The notes beneath the pieces were generated by a model. The model ran no database searches. It had not been told where the DNA came from and saw only the letters and a program-made list of their open reading frames with translations. DNA of 64,000 nucleotides from Chlorophyllum brunneum (taxonomy: Eukaryota > Basidiomycota > Agaricomycetes > Agaricales > Agaricaceae), in contig OY756140.1 in the NCBI GenBank assembly GCA_963576785.1, positions 372,001 through 436,000 on the forward strand. The letters are read 5' to 3'. The position numbers and the translations under genes were made by a program. Shown in pieces: positions 45,246-58,538 of the stretch; position 1 is the stretch's first letter, and every line of letters starts with the position of its first letter.

Positions 45246-47656
45246 ATGTTCACTCCAAGTGCCCTACTCTCGCGTGCTTTACAACTGATCTTTGCGCTCC
45301 AGCCTGGGATAGGACCTACCATTCCATTGGGAGATGCTCTAGTCACCGGCGTCAGCGGAATGCGTACTCAGTCCTTCCTGGGCATTCCGTTCGCCTCTGC
45401 GCCTCGATTTGATCTTCCTGTGTCGGTTCCGCCGTATTCAGGGCACATATCGGCGAACGATTACGGTCCGGCCTGTATCCAACATAATGTGATGGTTACT
45501 GCAACGCAGGCGATGCGCGATATAATGAAGCTCCAGAACATTACTATACCTGTGCCTGAACACCAGAGCGAAGAGTGTATGCATATCTCCGTTATTTCAA
45601 CGCCACGGCTTTCTAACGGAATAAAATCAAGGTCTTTCCGTGAACATCATTAGGCCAGATACCGCAACTAAGGATTCAAAGCTGCCGGTCGTCGTTGTAA
45701 GTCCGTTTTCAAGTCTTCACACAGTTGCTCAATGACGCTTTTTTCCAGTGGATCTACGGAGGTGCTTTTCTCTGAGGCGAGGTTGTAGGCCAACGATTAC
45801 TGACTACGTCTTGCATAGGTGGCTTCTTGATCGGCGAAACTCAAATGTTAGTCGTCTTATCTGGCTACCATGTAGGCCGGTGCTGACCCATGTTAGGTGG
45901 GACCAAATGGGTAAGGGCCTTGTCGAAAAATCTATGGACAATGCAGAAGATGTGATCTTCGTTTCTTTTAACTATCGGTATGTGGGAAGTCGATAAGGCT
46001 TAAGGAACAACTATTCATGTCCATCATTGTAGGCTCTCCGGTATGTGATAATTCTGGACTTCAACTGGATTGGTGACTCATTCTAGGTCCATCAGCGTAT
46101 GGATTCCTTCCTGGCGGTGAGGTCAAGGCCCGTCGAGCTGGAAATATTGGCCTACGAGATCGTAAGCTGCTATGTTGTATCTCCTGAAGGCGCCTCGTTT
46201 ATCCAAGTCCAGAGCGTGAAGCCCTTCACTGGGTACAAAGATACATCAGCTTCTTCGGTGGCGACCCTAGTAAAGTTATACTGTGAATATCTATTCGTAT
46301 CTCTTACTTCTGGCGCTAACTCTCCTTTAGGTGGGGCCAATCCGCTGGTGGTAGTTCCGCTTCTTTGCACATGTTAGCAGACAACGGAGACACATCGGGT
46401 TTGTTCCATGGTGTTTTCTCTCAATCAGGGCCTCCACTCCCAGTCGGTGATATCGAAAACGGACAGGTAAGACTTTAGGTCAAGACGAAGCCAGAATCTT
46501 TCCGACGTTGCCATAGTCGCACTTTGACGATCTTGCAGAGAAAGTCGATTGTGGACGGGCCGATGACAAACTTCAATGCCTTCGTACGACCCCTTTAGCC
46601 AAACTCCAGGAGGCCGTAGACTCCACCGACGGGTTTTTCTCTCCCAGGGTAGGAAATTCAGTGGTCAGGTTGTGTACAGTGAGATTGACTCGTACCCATA
46701 GTCCTTGGTTCTGCCCTGGCACCCTCGGGTAGATGGCGAATTCTTGACCGCAAATCCTTATCAATTGATACGAGATGGTAGTTTTATAGATGTCCCTCTC
46801 GTCATCGGTGAGTGAAGGCACACTTGGCAATATAGAATACCTGTTGAATTTCATACATAAAGGGAATGTTGACGACGAAGGGACACTATTCTCTTTGGCT
46901 ACCACTCGCCACCTTCTGTATGTGTTTTCCTACATCACGAATAATAGTTGCTGATCCCATCCTTGTATAGTACCGCCGCCATGACCGACAATTGGGTCGA
47001 GACAAATTGGGTGCCGGGTCTCACAGAAATCGAGAAGCTAAGTTTTGGGACTATCTATACCAGCAAGGTTGAAGATGGTTCGCCTTTTGATACGGGGAAG
47101 AACAACACACTTCTCGGTCTGCAATACAAGCGTGTTTCGGCCTTTCAGGGAGACATGGTCTTCCAAGCGCCCCGTAGGTTCTTTACCCAGCAGTTGTCCA
47201 TAGCAGGAAAGGAGGACATTTGGGTGTATCGTAAGCCATCAGCTCCCAATCCTCTTTAATCGTAGTATTTACTGAGAAAATGACCGTCAGTATCCAAGCG
47301 ATACAAGAGTACTCCCTTCCTTGGATCTGTAAGATTCATCGTCCTTACCCACCACCCTTTTTTAATCGGGTTTTTACCAGTCTCATGGCAGCGACGTCAA
47401 TGTCACAAGCGGCATTTATTTTATGACCGATTATGTCTCCAAATTTGCCAACAATCTTAACCCAAATCTTGCAGGCAGTTCTACTCCCTGGCCCACCTAC
47501 CAATGCGCTGATCACAACTGCGTGGACCCAGAACTCTATCTCTTCCCCAAAGAGGAAGAAGAGGGCAAATTCGAGGACCCGGTTGTCGGATTTGACAATC
47601 ATCGCTTGATGCAATTCGAATTCCTAACCTTCTTAGCGGAGAAATATCCCCCCTAG
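45246..47656 (+). CDS. Type B carboxylesterase/lipase
   Basis: Model with 15 exons: 45246-45576, 45632-45696, 45749-45761, 45819-45846, 45897-45977, 46033-46040, 46087-46161, 46213-46282, 46331-46466, 46517-46648, 46702-46807, 46863-46917, 46971-47230, 47291-47328 and 47381-47656; 1674 nt, 557 aa. N-terminal landmark FLGIPFA, then SEECLSVN, oxyanion-hole WIYGGGF, nucleophile GQSAGGSSAS, acid DDEGTLF and His in SHGSDV: the full catalytic triad of the alpha/beta-hydrolase carboxylesterase family. It hydrolyses carboxylic esters and is probably secreted (hydrophobic N-terminus, Cys pairs), though the signal peptide is weak. Seen as unspliced DNA it appears full of stops (for example TGA at 45773), but every one falls in an intron. 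Exon 6 is only 8 nt. It is convergent with Raptor, 219 bp away. Confidence 0.9.
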
Positions 47657-47875
47657 GTATAATTCGAGTATTGCTACACTTTCAGTACCACGTATTTTTC
47701 GTATGCATAGGAGACACGTTTCACGGTGCTATGGTCATGGTGCGAGGATTAAATGTGTTCGTGACGTATTTTTCGGTATGTATAATCTATAGAAACAACA
47801 ATGTTGGGGGCTATATACGGCGTGACATCGAACAAATGCTATTATATCCAAAAAAGATCAAACAGGAGCGCGCGT
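47657..47875. other. Short convergent 3' spacer
   Basis: 219 bp between the carboxylesterase and Raptor stop codons; no gene. Confidence 0.5.
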
Positions 47876-50800
47876 TTATACGAACTCTGGTTGTGAAAGT
47901 TTACATCCCATGACACGAACTGGATAAAGTCAGACCGTATTCCGTATGGAAAGGCACGAAACACTTACTTGTGCCATCTGGTTGACCCAGTCCATAAAGC
48001 ATCTCTTTAGGGTGGAAAGTTAAGGAGCTAAGCCGCGGAATAAAAGGTGACGGTGGGGTCCGCAGAGATCCCATTGTGAGCCCGGTTTGGGTATGGAACG
48101 TCGAAAGAGGATCGAGCTGGTTTAACGAATTGACAACAATCTTTTGTGCCCGCCAATTACTGGGACCAATGGCGGATGACCTGAAAGATGGACTTTAAGT
48201 ACCGGGTCTTAGTATGTTGGGAAACAGACCCACGCTGCAAAGACACCAGTTAATGGATGAACATCAAACGCAGAAAGCCCGTGAGGTTGAATATGCCACG
48301 TCTTAATTGGCAGAGGAGGGCCTCGCATATCCCACAACTTTACTTGTCCATCCAGGCTTCACGGTATAATCAGAAGAGGAATTGTCACTTTCAAGGTGTG
48401 AGACGAACCTTGCCGATAGGAGCTGCAATCCCTGCTTTGGGTGCCAACGCACATTTTGTACCCAGGATGTATGATCAGAATACGTTCTCACGATTGAGTC
48501 CTCTTCCTCTATCCGCCGATCAAAGATTTTTACCATCCCGTCAGCGAAGCTTGCGGCAAAAGTTTGCGAATTTCCCATGTCCGAAACAATCGCGGTGACG
48601 GGGCTCTCAGAGTTGGTATCCATATCCTAGAGTACATGCAATCAATAGGAAACTACCGCAGGAAAAGGAGCGAACTCACCAGTCCCTGTGTCTCTGTCTG
48701 TGCATCCCACACCTTGATAACACGTGAATCACCACCAATTAGAAGTGTCCCAGCAGACTGCTTCCAGTCGAGTATTACGCCAGCTCCCTGCCGCAGCTGA
48801 ATGATCTCATTTAGCGCTCGGAAAGCAGTGACCATCTGCACAGGTCCTTGCTCCAGCACTGGGTCAAAGTTGCGGTACAGCCGAACGATAGCGTCGGAAG
48901 ATCCAACGACGATGATACCGCCGACATCTTGATTAATGATATGGATGGAGGTTATGCTCGTGCCCCTAGAGTTCCCATTACACCACTGGCTCAACCGCTT
49001 ACGCGTTGACCAGTCGTGTACGCTTAGTTGACATCAGCTCCCTTACATTTCAAAGGAAACATGGTCCGGCATACCTGATCATGTCACTCTCATTCGCGAC
49101 AACCAGCTGTTGGTCAAACGAGTGGAAAGCCATTGTAAGAGGATATCCCCCACCACTTTGTATCGTCGCCACTGGTCTATCCCAACGACAAAACTCTGTC
49201 CATCTAACGTCAAAAAGTAGAGCCTGGCATAATAAATAACGATTTACCGGCATTCTGAGCCTGCTCTTTCGTCTCATTCGTGACTTTCTCGTTCCTCGCG
49301 TTTCTCCATATCTGGTAATTATACTGCATACTACCTGGTTCATCTGCCTCCGTTTGCTAAAAGAAAATGGTAATATTAGCCTCGGGTCTAACTTGATCGA
49401 AGAACAGCAATTACCCTCATTTGTGGCTCCTTGAAGTACTCACAACACCAATCATAGAACATACTCCTCAGCGGCAGTACATCCCTAATACCCGCACCTG
49501 TCCCTAATCCAAGAATCACGCTGCCGTCTCCAGAATCTCTTGAGAATGTACTGTTACTCGGACTGGGCATCGACCCGCTAGTATGTCCTTGGCTCTGATG
49601 ATGACTTCTTCTAGGGTATAAGCCTGCTCTACGTCTCGCACGCAGCCGCTCCATGTCTTCTTCCATCAATGCCTCCATAACATGGTAAGGTTGGAAATCG
49701 TGTGTATAGTGAGGAGCGTCCTGCGCTGACCGAGATGAACTTCCTACATTAGTCGTAAACCGTTTACTGTCAAACGTTGACAACAAATGGGCCGAGCTGG
49801 AAGAGATTGAGGAAATAGCATAAGGGGGTTCATATACAGCAAAATTGAGATTAGGAGGCGGTGCCTTGGTAAGGTCGATTTGGTCTTGGAAACTTGTTGA
49901 CCCAGAAAGCGGAGGTGCAGGTGTTAGTCTGCCATCTTCCGCGGAAACGGAAGGGAAGGCGAAAGACTTGATGAAGGACGAAGTAGCGTTGGCGAATGAT
50001 GACGTGCGTTTAATGGTACTGGATAGTGGATTTGGGTGGGTGTCAGACCTGGTTAACGAAGGTCGTTCAGGTTTCGGTGAAGGAGGTGCAATAACTGCCG
50101 TAGTTGACGGTGCGGGTGAGTGGGTAGACCGACTTCCGACGCGGTCCGTAGCTGGGTGCGGTGACGAGGTCCCAGTCCCAGGCACAGGTACAACACTTCT
50201 CTTCTCGTTCAGCACTGAGGGAGGTTTATCCAGTGTCGAGCTCTCCAACTTGGTAAAAGGCGAATCCAGGAGTAACGCCATAATGTAATCCACGATCGTC
50301 TGAGCCAATGTGGCAACCTCACTGTATGGGTCAACCGACAGATCCAACAACACGACAAATATCGTGAAGAACGACGAAAGTAACACGCGATTTTCCTCCC
50401 TCATCATTTCATCCTCACCAAAACTATCCAACCACTCCGCAACAGCCTGGTTCGTGACATCATCGTCATAGATATATGCCGTCGAACTGTTCGCAGTCAC
50501 CCCCGCTCTCCACCTCCGATCTTCCTCCCAATACAACCACGCACACACAACGAAATATCCACGCCACTCTTTCACCAGACAACTGATCACAACTAGGAGT
50601 TCTTTGCGACACATTGGACTGGCGTCATCCTTGATTGCGAGTGTAGCGCCTGTCGCTACAGCCACTTCCATCCTAAAATGAACTCTCTCCTCCAATTGAT
50701 GCATCGTCCCTGTCCCTCCACCACCAGCTTTTGAAGTATCCGCGGAAGCGGAAGCACCCATGAACGTTCCCAGCGCATATAGTGCAGCGGATCGCACTTC

Positions 50801-53200
50801 CGCTGAATCATCAGCTAACATTCGAATCAACTTGTCCTGCGTCCCATGGTCGACACCATATACCTTTATCTCGTCATTTCCAGCCCATATCTGCGCAATA
50901 CACAATGCCGTCCATTGCCGCAGTAGGAAATCAGGTTCTTCGAGTCGGTCGTAGCAATTATCGAATACACGTTCAGCCCAACATGCTGCTTGTCCATGCG
51001 GAAAGTCCCTCGAAATTGCAGCAAGTATGAACGAACACATCGCTTTGTGTTCTGAACTATTCGGCAACACATCATCATTCTTCAATCCAAGCACGGTCGA
51101 GAAATACTTGAACCCTGACGAGTTGAATAAATCAGCTTGAACGCTCTGATCCACGGCGAGAATGCGAGCCCAGATGAATATCAGGACTGGGCGCAAGTCT
51201 TGACCAGCCGCTTGAAGGAGTTTGGAGATGTAGGGGAATATGCCGATCGTGAGTACAAGATGGACTGCCCAAGGCCCCAAATCGACAAATTGGGATAATA
51301 GAATGAGCGCACGGAGGCGGTGAGGTTGAGAGAGGAGGACTTGGAGGACTATTGGGAGCTGATCGGGTGGTTTTCGGGGGACAAGGTGCCGCTGATCGTT
51401 GATCCCATCTAGCTTTGGACGCATTAACCGGATTTCGTCTGCAGTCCGTTTAGCAAGGGAATCTTTGTCGTTAGGCGCTGCGCTAGTTCCTAAAAGGGGT
51501 TTCGAATCTCCCTTGTCGTCAAGACCTGATACGGTTGTAGCATCTTGGATGGGGGTTGACACGGGCAAAGCCATAGGTCCTCGTTTGGTCAAGGCAGATC
51601 CGCCACGGGAGATCCAAACCTCAAAAGCAGTGAGTTGGTCTGCGAAGAACCGGTTTGGGACGTAAACGTAAGGTTTAGCGTCAGGTGGTTTGAACAATCC
51701 TCCAAATGGATCTTTTCCTGGTTGTCCTAGTTTACCTGGGGTGACTCCAAGTTTCGCAAGGTTGCCACCTTTCAGTTCTGGGGGTCGATAGAGAAGATCA
51801 GGGAGTTGTCGTAGACAAGCATCCACGGCCAGGTCCCACGTGTCCCAAAGAGGATGAGTGTTGGTGGGGGGAAGACGAGGTTCGGTGAGAGGTGTACAGT
51901 GATAGTTCTTCATTACACGTTCTGCGAGGAGAAAATTACGGAAGAGGGATGCAATTAGAAGATCGGAGCGATATAATTTGACGAAAATTTCGCGGGGAAA
52001 GGTTGTCCATGCTATCGTATCTGTGATGGCGGTGAAAATCCAATTAAGTTCACCTAGAGGTGTTCTACGGTCCTTGAGGTCTCCAGGGAGTTGAATGACC
52101 ATATCTATTGAGATACCGTTGGGAAGTTGGTTATTCATGATGAAGTATCGCAGAGCTATGTCGATGGGAGAGGTGAGACAGGCTGTGAAGACGTCTGCAG
52201 GTAGCTCAGGGCATGAAGGTAGTTGCTCATTTGGCCCACATGCAGCGAGTTGTAGGGAGTCAGTGAAGGGGTGCACGCCATCAGGGAATTCTCCGTGGGC
52301 AGCCCGGGCTTCCTGATCCCGTCGTCGGGCAAATGTGTTAAAGTTGTTGAGCAGATGTCCTGCTGCTGAACAATCCCAGATATAGACACCTGGCGAGCCG
52401 ATCCAACTTTGCACCTCCTGCAGCGAAACGGGGATATACTGCGTGTAATTGCGATTAAAACACCATAGTTCGCCACTAGAGGTTGGCTTCGGAACACCAT
52501 GACCATTGTAATAGAACAGAACAGCATCGTCCTTTGCCTGTTTACGTAAAGTCTGGCAGAAGCGACGTAGATCTTCTAGGGAAGGATCGAGTATTGGTTT
52601 ATAGGCGATCTTGAGGCTGAGGCCTTCGAACTGGTGTTGAAGATTGGAACCAATCGCTTCCAATGCTTTATGCGAAGGCAAAGTCTGAGGGTTGACCCAA
52701 CTTTCCAATACGGCGCAAGGGTTGGTTTTTACTATATCTGGAGGGTCAACGTCAATATTCAGGCACAGGACAAGTGCAGCGTTGGCAGTCTTGAGTTTTC
52801 CCGGCGCAGAGCCGCGCCAAGGCATAAACTGTTGGGACCACGGAGGGCCTGGCGTCGGATTGCCACACGTAAGATGTCGCTTGACAGACCAGTAGGGGAT
52901 GGGAGGTCCAGAGTCTGGAAGGTTCTCTGAGGATAGATTTGCGTTTTCCGCAGGACTCCCGTCACCGTTGAGTTCGCTACTTGCGCGGATCTGTCCTGAT
53001 GGGTCTGAGAGGGATGTGGAGGGGTATTCACGCTCAGTATCTGAGCCTGAGCTCTGGGTTTCGGCTCGGGAGGTAAGGCCTTGGAGCCAGTTGATACCTG
53101 GACTAAGGTGTCAAACTGGAACGGGGAACTATGACGGTTCGAAAATCGCACCTTCTGCATGATTTAAGCCATTCTGCAATGGCCGTGGTGGTCTATACAT
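47876..53200 (-). CDS. KOG1: Raptor/Kog1, scaffold subunit of TORC1
   Basis: Model with nine exons: 53152-53200, 49415-53097, 49241-49356, 49075-49203, 48680-49022, 48409-48626, 48234-48356, 47969-48180 and 47876-47919; 4917 nt, 1638 aa. The N-terminal RNC (caspase-like) domain has TTNAALVLCLN-like TANAALVLCLNIDVDPPD, FYYNGHGVPKPT and VYIWDCSAAG. HEAT/armadillo repeats fill the middle of the giant exon. A Ser/Pro-rich linker is followed by WD repeats (VVVGSSDAIVRLYRN, LIGGDSRVIKVWD, GQVKLWDMRGP, end IRVMGCKL). Raptor binds TOR and presents substrates such as S6K/Sch9 in nutrient signalling. The exon 3/4 junction (49204-49240) needs a 37-nt intron with donor GTTATT to keep frame and is uncertain; all other junctions are canonical. 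Start MYRPPRPLQNG at 53200, 251 bp from the divergent dynactin gene. Confidence 0.95.
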
Positions 53201-53451
53201 CGCTTCGGCGTTTATCGACCTCTGAGCTCACAATCAACACTATTACAGCAGAGTGTGAGATGTGGACTGGGATCTGGGAGAGTTGAGGGGGGATAATTCT
53301 ACCTGTCTGATTGGATTGAGTATCGACTGTGAAGGTGTGCACGGCCAGCAGAAGAGCAGAGATTATCGGAGGTGGTGGTCGTGGGCAAGGATATGTGGAG
53401 GCAGATTGATGAGCGCGGGCTTGTCACGAGCCATCCTTGTCAGAGTGCGCC
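53201..53451. promoter_or_regulatory. Shared bidirectional promoter of KOG1 and dynactin p150
   Basis: Only 251 bp separate the two divergent start codons. No TATA box is obvious. Both genes are single-copy housekeeping genes, so a common promoter is likely (inference from spacing). Confidence 0.6.
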
Positions 53452-56400
53452 ATGGACCCGCCTGTGGGTTCTGTCGTCACTATTCCACAGGGCAGAGGCG
53501 TCGTGCGCTTCTCTGGCCCAACCCAGTTCGCAGTTGGCAAATGGATTGGCATCGAGCTCTACGAGTCCAACGGCAAGAACGACGGATCTATCAATGGCAT
53601 CGCCTACTTTTCCTGTAAGATGGGCTATGGCGTCTTTGTTCGCCAGAGCCAGATCAAGAATATCCATGGCATGGAAACAGAGCCTGCACTTACCACGTCT
53701 ACAGTCAGTAATCCTCGTCCTTGTCCCCCAGCACCCTAACCATCGCCTGTCCCCAGCGACCCCCACCAGGTCCCCCACCCACCGCCTCACGTCCACAAGG
53801 CCATCAACGCAACAACAGCAACAGCCTCCTACGCGCAAGTACCCTCAGGCCGGGCGCAACGCCAGGCAGTGCATCATCTAACGCGTCTTCTCCGCGTTCA
53901 CAAAGTCCTGCGGCAAGAGTGCCACAACCTACTCCCCAACCAACACCTGCCACCAACAGGATCGCCAGAACCAACGCTCCATCACCTACAAAACGTGCAC
54001 CAAATCTTACCCTTCAGCCTCGTCGATCTCTTGCCACACGACAGTCTCCTAGCTCGGATGTTCCGCCAAGTCCTGGGCCGAATTCTCCTGGACCATTGTA
54101 TACAAAGCCTGCTGTCGCTGCCTCTACAGCACATAGCGTAGCGGCTGCAGTCCACAGACAGGCACCTCGGACATCCTCTCCGCTTAGTTTACCACCAGAG
54201 CCGGCGGAACCAATAGCCACCCCTTCTCCGTCAGCCTCTCCACAAATTTCTGCCTCTATCCACGAGCGCCTGGCTGCACGCCCACAGACCATATCTGTAG
54301 TGCCGTCAACTGTTCCTGCCCCAGTGCGTCCCTTTCTCTTTCCTCCGGGTTTGTATTTCATCCTCTATCTCACCTCCAGCGCCACCAGGACGACACTGAA
54401 GTCCAAGAACTCCGCGCCAAGGTCCGCGTCCTCGAAGCAAAACGCACAGATGACGCCCGCCACATTCGTGAGCTCGAAACTCAACTCGAAGACGCAAAAA
54501 ATTTTATCGCAGTCAAACCCAAGCTCCAACTCAAACTTAACCAACTCCAACAAGATCTCGTCGCTACCAAACGCGAATTGGCTGATGCTCAGCAATTGTC
54601 ACAGTTGGCCGAGGGAAGGGTTGCGGATTCACAGGATCAGTTGGAGATGGCTATGCTTGATAAGGAGATGGCGGAAGAGAAGGCTGAAGCAGCCGAAATG
54701 GAGCTTGAAGAGGTCAAGGAGAAATTGGCGGTTATGCAGGTTGAAATGAATGTATTGAAGGGTGATGAAGGTGCGTCGGATGTTTCGTTTGGACTAGTTC
54801 ATAATTAACGCGCCCACTTCAGAAAGAAGTACCAGCAGTGAAGCTCCCGAAAAGAGTTCCCTTGCGTATATCCAGCTGGAAAAGCAAAACGGGAGGCTAA
54901 AAGAAGCACTCATCAAGTGGGTACTATCGTAATCCCAGTATTTTTCCCCATCTCAATTGTGTACAGGCTACGTGACCTATCACAAGACACCGAACATGAA
55001 CAGCGTAGGCGAATTCAAGAGATGGAGAAGGACGTCGAGACTCTTGATGAGCTTCAAGGTCAATTCCTAGTTACTTTCTTGTCACTGCATCAACTTACTC
55101 CCGTGTTCAGTTCAATACGACGAGACTTTGATCAAGCTAGCAAACGCCGAAACCGAGATTGAAGGCCTCAAGCTTCAACTTGACGACGCCTTGCACGCAG
55201 AAGACCTCCTCGTCAAGCTCACGGAACGGAACTTGGAGTTAGGCGAGGTATGATGAATGTATTTCTCATATCGTTCGAGGTGACTGACGCGTCCCTTTTG
55301 GCAGAAAATTGAAGAGATGCGTATTACGATTGAAGACCTTGAAGCATTGAAAGAGCTTAACGATGAGTTGGAAGAAAATCATTTAGAGACTGAGAAGCAG
55401 TTGTATGAGGACATCGGTATGTGTTCAACTCCCGTACTGCGCGTTATGTCTAATAATTTGATGTAGAAACGAGGGAGGCTCAGATTCGTGAACACTTGAA
55501 CAAGATTGCTTCCCTTGAGGACGCGTACCAAGACCTCGAAGGAACCGTCGGCCAGTTCAGGGAGCTCGTGTTGCAACTCCAGACGTATGATTCCGTGCTG
55601 ACCCTGCTGTCTGTCACTTTGACTGACTTTGTCCCAGCGAACTCGACGCACTCCGTACACAAACCCAAACCGCACAAACCGAGTCTGCGACAGCAGCATC
55701 CCAAGCTGCGGCTATGATTTCTCTGAACATGAAGCTCCAATCCTCTGCTGTGAAGAATCAAGCCAGGAACATCGACCTCGAAATCAAGAAACTAGAAGCT
55801 CGAGAGTCAAAAGAACTATTATCCATTGTCCAAGTAAGACTTTTCTTTCCCAGTGAACGAAAAACTCATATACCAATGCAATCCAGCCCTACCTCCCACA
55901 ACTCTACATCCAATCCGACTCGGACGCAACACACTGCTACCTCTTCTTCCTCCGCCTCTCCTACAAAATGGATTTGATCAATTCCGTCATAGCGTCCAAA
56001 CACAACATGCCCGAATCTCTCAACGGTCCTGGACCTGTATCAGAGGTTCTAGTAGGGATATGTGAGATGCGTGGTCGTATTGCGCAGTTGTCGACGTTGT
56101 GCAAACGGTTTGCGGCGATTTTACGAAGATGCGATGTGGAGACGTTTTTGAACGTTGGAGGGAGGATTTTTGCTGAGATCGCACCACTTGAGAAGAGGAT
56201 TGATATGCATCTAGATTTGTTGAGAAGGGATGAGTTTAGAGAGATGGAATGTGTTAGTGATGTTGCGAAGTGCGTTTCTCTTCCGGTTTTGATTCTTGTT
56301 CCGATTTTGATACTTTGTCTATCTGCAGGATTCAAGCTCAGTTTGATCACCTTGCGGAGACATACTTTGAGGGCTTTGAACATGATCTTGCGGAACGAGA

Positions 56401-58196
56401 GTTGGGATATGCGGTTTCGTTTGATTTGGATTTGGATATGTTTTCAGCTTCGGTTGCACTTACCAAGACCTGTGTTTCCACACTCCTGGAGGACGAAGGT
56501 AACTTTTGCTCTTCCACATGCTCTGAACAGCACTGAACGAGTTTGATAGACGTCGTACTTGAACTGGGCGGATATAATGTTCAAACAGAGTTGCTCGAAC
56601 CCTTGCAGAAGCTGTTGAATCAGTGCAAGAGCGCCAAAGTTCTGTCCAAGTTCGTATTCCCTACAGCCCCGTGGTAACGTCACTAACTCTTATGATAGGA
56701 AAATGACGAAGCGTTTGGACGACCTGACACAAGAGTCCGCTGCATTGAAGGCATCTATTATTCCTCAACTCAAGGCTTTGAGTAACCCCGTAGCAGAGTT
56801 GGTGAACTTTGGTATATCGGTAGGCCCGTATCAGATTGAAGAGTGACTCTGTTATTGATTGTCGCGTATCACAGCTTGCTCAACTGATTATGAGCCATAC
56901 CAACGATGCTAGGAACTCCAAATCCTCATTCCAACTAACTACGGCTCTTGGTTTTGTTAAGAATACAGCCGCAAGCACTGTTGCCAAAGACTTGAAGCCA
57001 GGGGAATCGCCTTGGGAGGCTGTTGGTACCGCCATCTCTCAACTGGTAGAGGAAGGCACGAAATTGTTGCCTCTGGTTCTCGAGAATGAAAATGTGATCA
57101 AGGGTAAGAGTTTACCCTACCTTTCTCGCATTATTGGATTACCCATCCGTTTTTTTCCGTTGAATAGTCACGGGAACACCACCCTGGGTCGTTCGCATTG
57201 AGGAAATCAAGGCGGCACTCGAGGTTAATGTTGAAGCGGAACGCAAAGTCGCGAAACTCAACGACGAAATGCAAGGCTTGATGCGGTCGCTGAAGGGCAA
57301 GGACCAGAGTATCCAAGAGGCTTCAGTGAAGATTGAATGGATGGAACGAAGGATGGAGGCGGCGAAGAAGCAAGCTGAGGTGATCGGGAATTTGGAGAAT
57401 GAATTGTTGGATGCAAAGAAGCAGAAGAGGGATTATGAGGAGGCGATGGAACATCTTCAGGGTGATTTGGATATTTTGGAGCAGGATAATGCCAAGTTGA
57501 AAGTGATGACTGCTGGGCAGGAGAAACAAGGTTTGGCTTTTTGCTTTTACTTCGAGAATCGGGTTAATTAACAAAGTGGTTCCAGCGCCTGGCGTACAAC
57601 CCATTGAGACGGAAAATGTCCCTATCGAGGGCAGCCTAGAGACGTCGTATTTATTAGAACAGGTACGCGCCCTGATCGTCATTCCGGTCTCTTTTGGTAT
57701 AGATGGTAAAAACTAAATGGCGACTTTTTAGCTTGAGGCACTCCGTGGAACAGTCCGCTTCCTCCGAACCGAGAATTCATATCTCAAGGGTCAGGATCTT
57801 CTTCGCGAAATTGAGGCCCTTCCTCGGCTCCACGTCCCTGCACCTCGAGAACCCACTCCGCCATTGGTCCCGTCAGGTTTGTCGGATACTGATACGGAGG
57901 AAGGCGAGTCGGATGAAGACGCGACGAGGACACCGCCAACGCTGCGGTCGCTTGCGACTGAAACGAAGATGTTGTATCGGGATGTCATTCGCTTCTCATC
58001 ATCACCGAGAGTTGTGGATTTGTCAGCCCTGAATGCGAAGAGGGCGGAGTCAAGGAACGCGGGTGGACGAGGGTGGATGCCGAAAAAGAAGACCCCTGCT
58101 GCACAGGTTCTGGAGAGGAAGATGCAGGCTGAGAGGTTGGGACGAAGGGTACAGGGTTTGCTGGAGCGGGCGAGTGCTTTGGGTGAGAGGCTGTGA
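53452..58196 (+). CDS. Dynactin p150-Glued subunit (NIP100/ro-3 type)
   Basis: Model with 17 exons: 53452-53703, 53757-54323, 54380-54770, 54823-54916, 54967-55058, 55111-55247, 55305-55416, 55467-55584, 55638-55833, 55887-56269, 56329-56498, 56550-56649, 56699-56819, 56875-57103, 57168-57530, 57586-57662 and 57732-58196; 3867 nt, 1288 aa. The N-terminal CAP-Gly domain (residues about 5-70: GRGVVRFSGPTQFAVGKW, ESNGKNDGSINGIAYF, YGVFV) binds microtubule ends. A Ser/Pro-rich basic linker is followed by long coiled coil 1 (from about 275: DKEMAEEKAEAAEMELEEV is the dynactin hallmark) and the globular dynactin domain with PYLPQLYIQSDSDA. A second coiled coil follows after about residue 960. It anchors dynein to cargo and drives nuclear migration in hyphae. 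All junctions are canonical and in phase. Confidence 0.95.
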
Positions 58197-58538
58197 TTGA
58201 TGGAATGGTGGCGGTGAGAACAGACTGGGGGAGTCATTTGAACGTTTAGAAGCCACAATAATCATGGATACCATGCAAATATGTACAGAGTATATGATGG
58301 GTTAATAATAAGCTGAGGCTTTGTGATGAGTGAGCCGGGGACGCGGGCCGAGGGGAACCTGAGTGGTGGGTGTTGGGAGTGACAATAGACGCGACTAGGG
58401 TCCTCGCCACACAACACAACTTACTTCTCAGCTTTCTACCACAACGTCACGCTTCACCTGGCCCTCTTTCCTATTACACGCGTACCTTGCACGCACGTAG
58501 GGCTCCAGCACCTCACTGATAGGGAACAGGTGTCAAGT
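58197..58538. other. Intergenic between dynactin and zinc-finger gene
   Basis: About 340 bp, no gene seen; promoter of the zinc-finger gene. Confidence 0.5.

Noticed and set aside
45773..45775. Apparent in-frame stop after WIYGGAFL in the carboxylesterase
   Set aside because: A GT-AG intron (45762-45818) removes it and restores WIYGGGFLIGE, the family motif.
49845..50288. Plus-strand frame opposite Raptor
   Set aside because: It lies wholly inside the giant Raptor exon, whose frame is confirmed by conserved domains on both sides.
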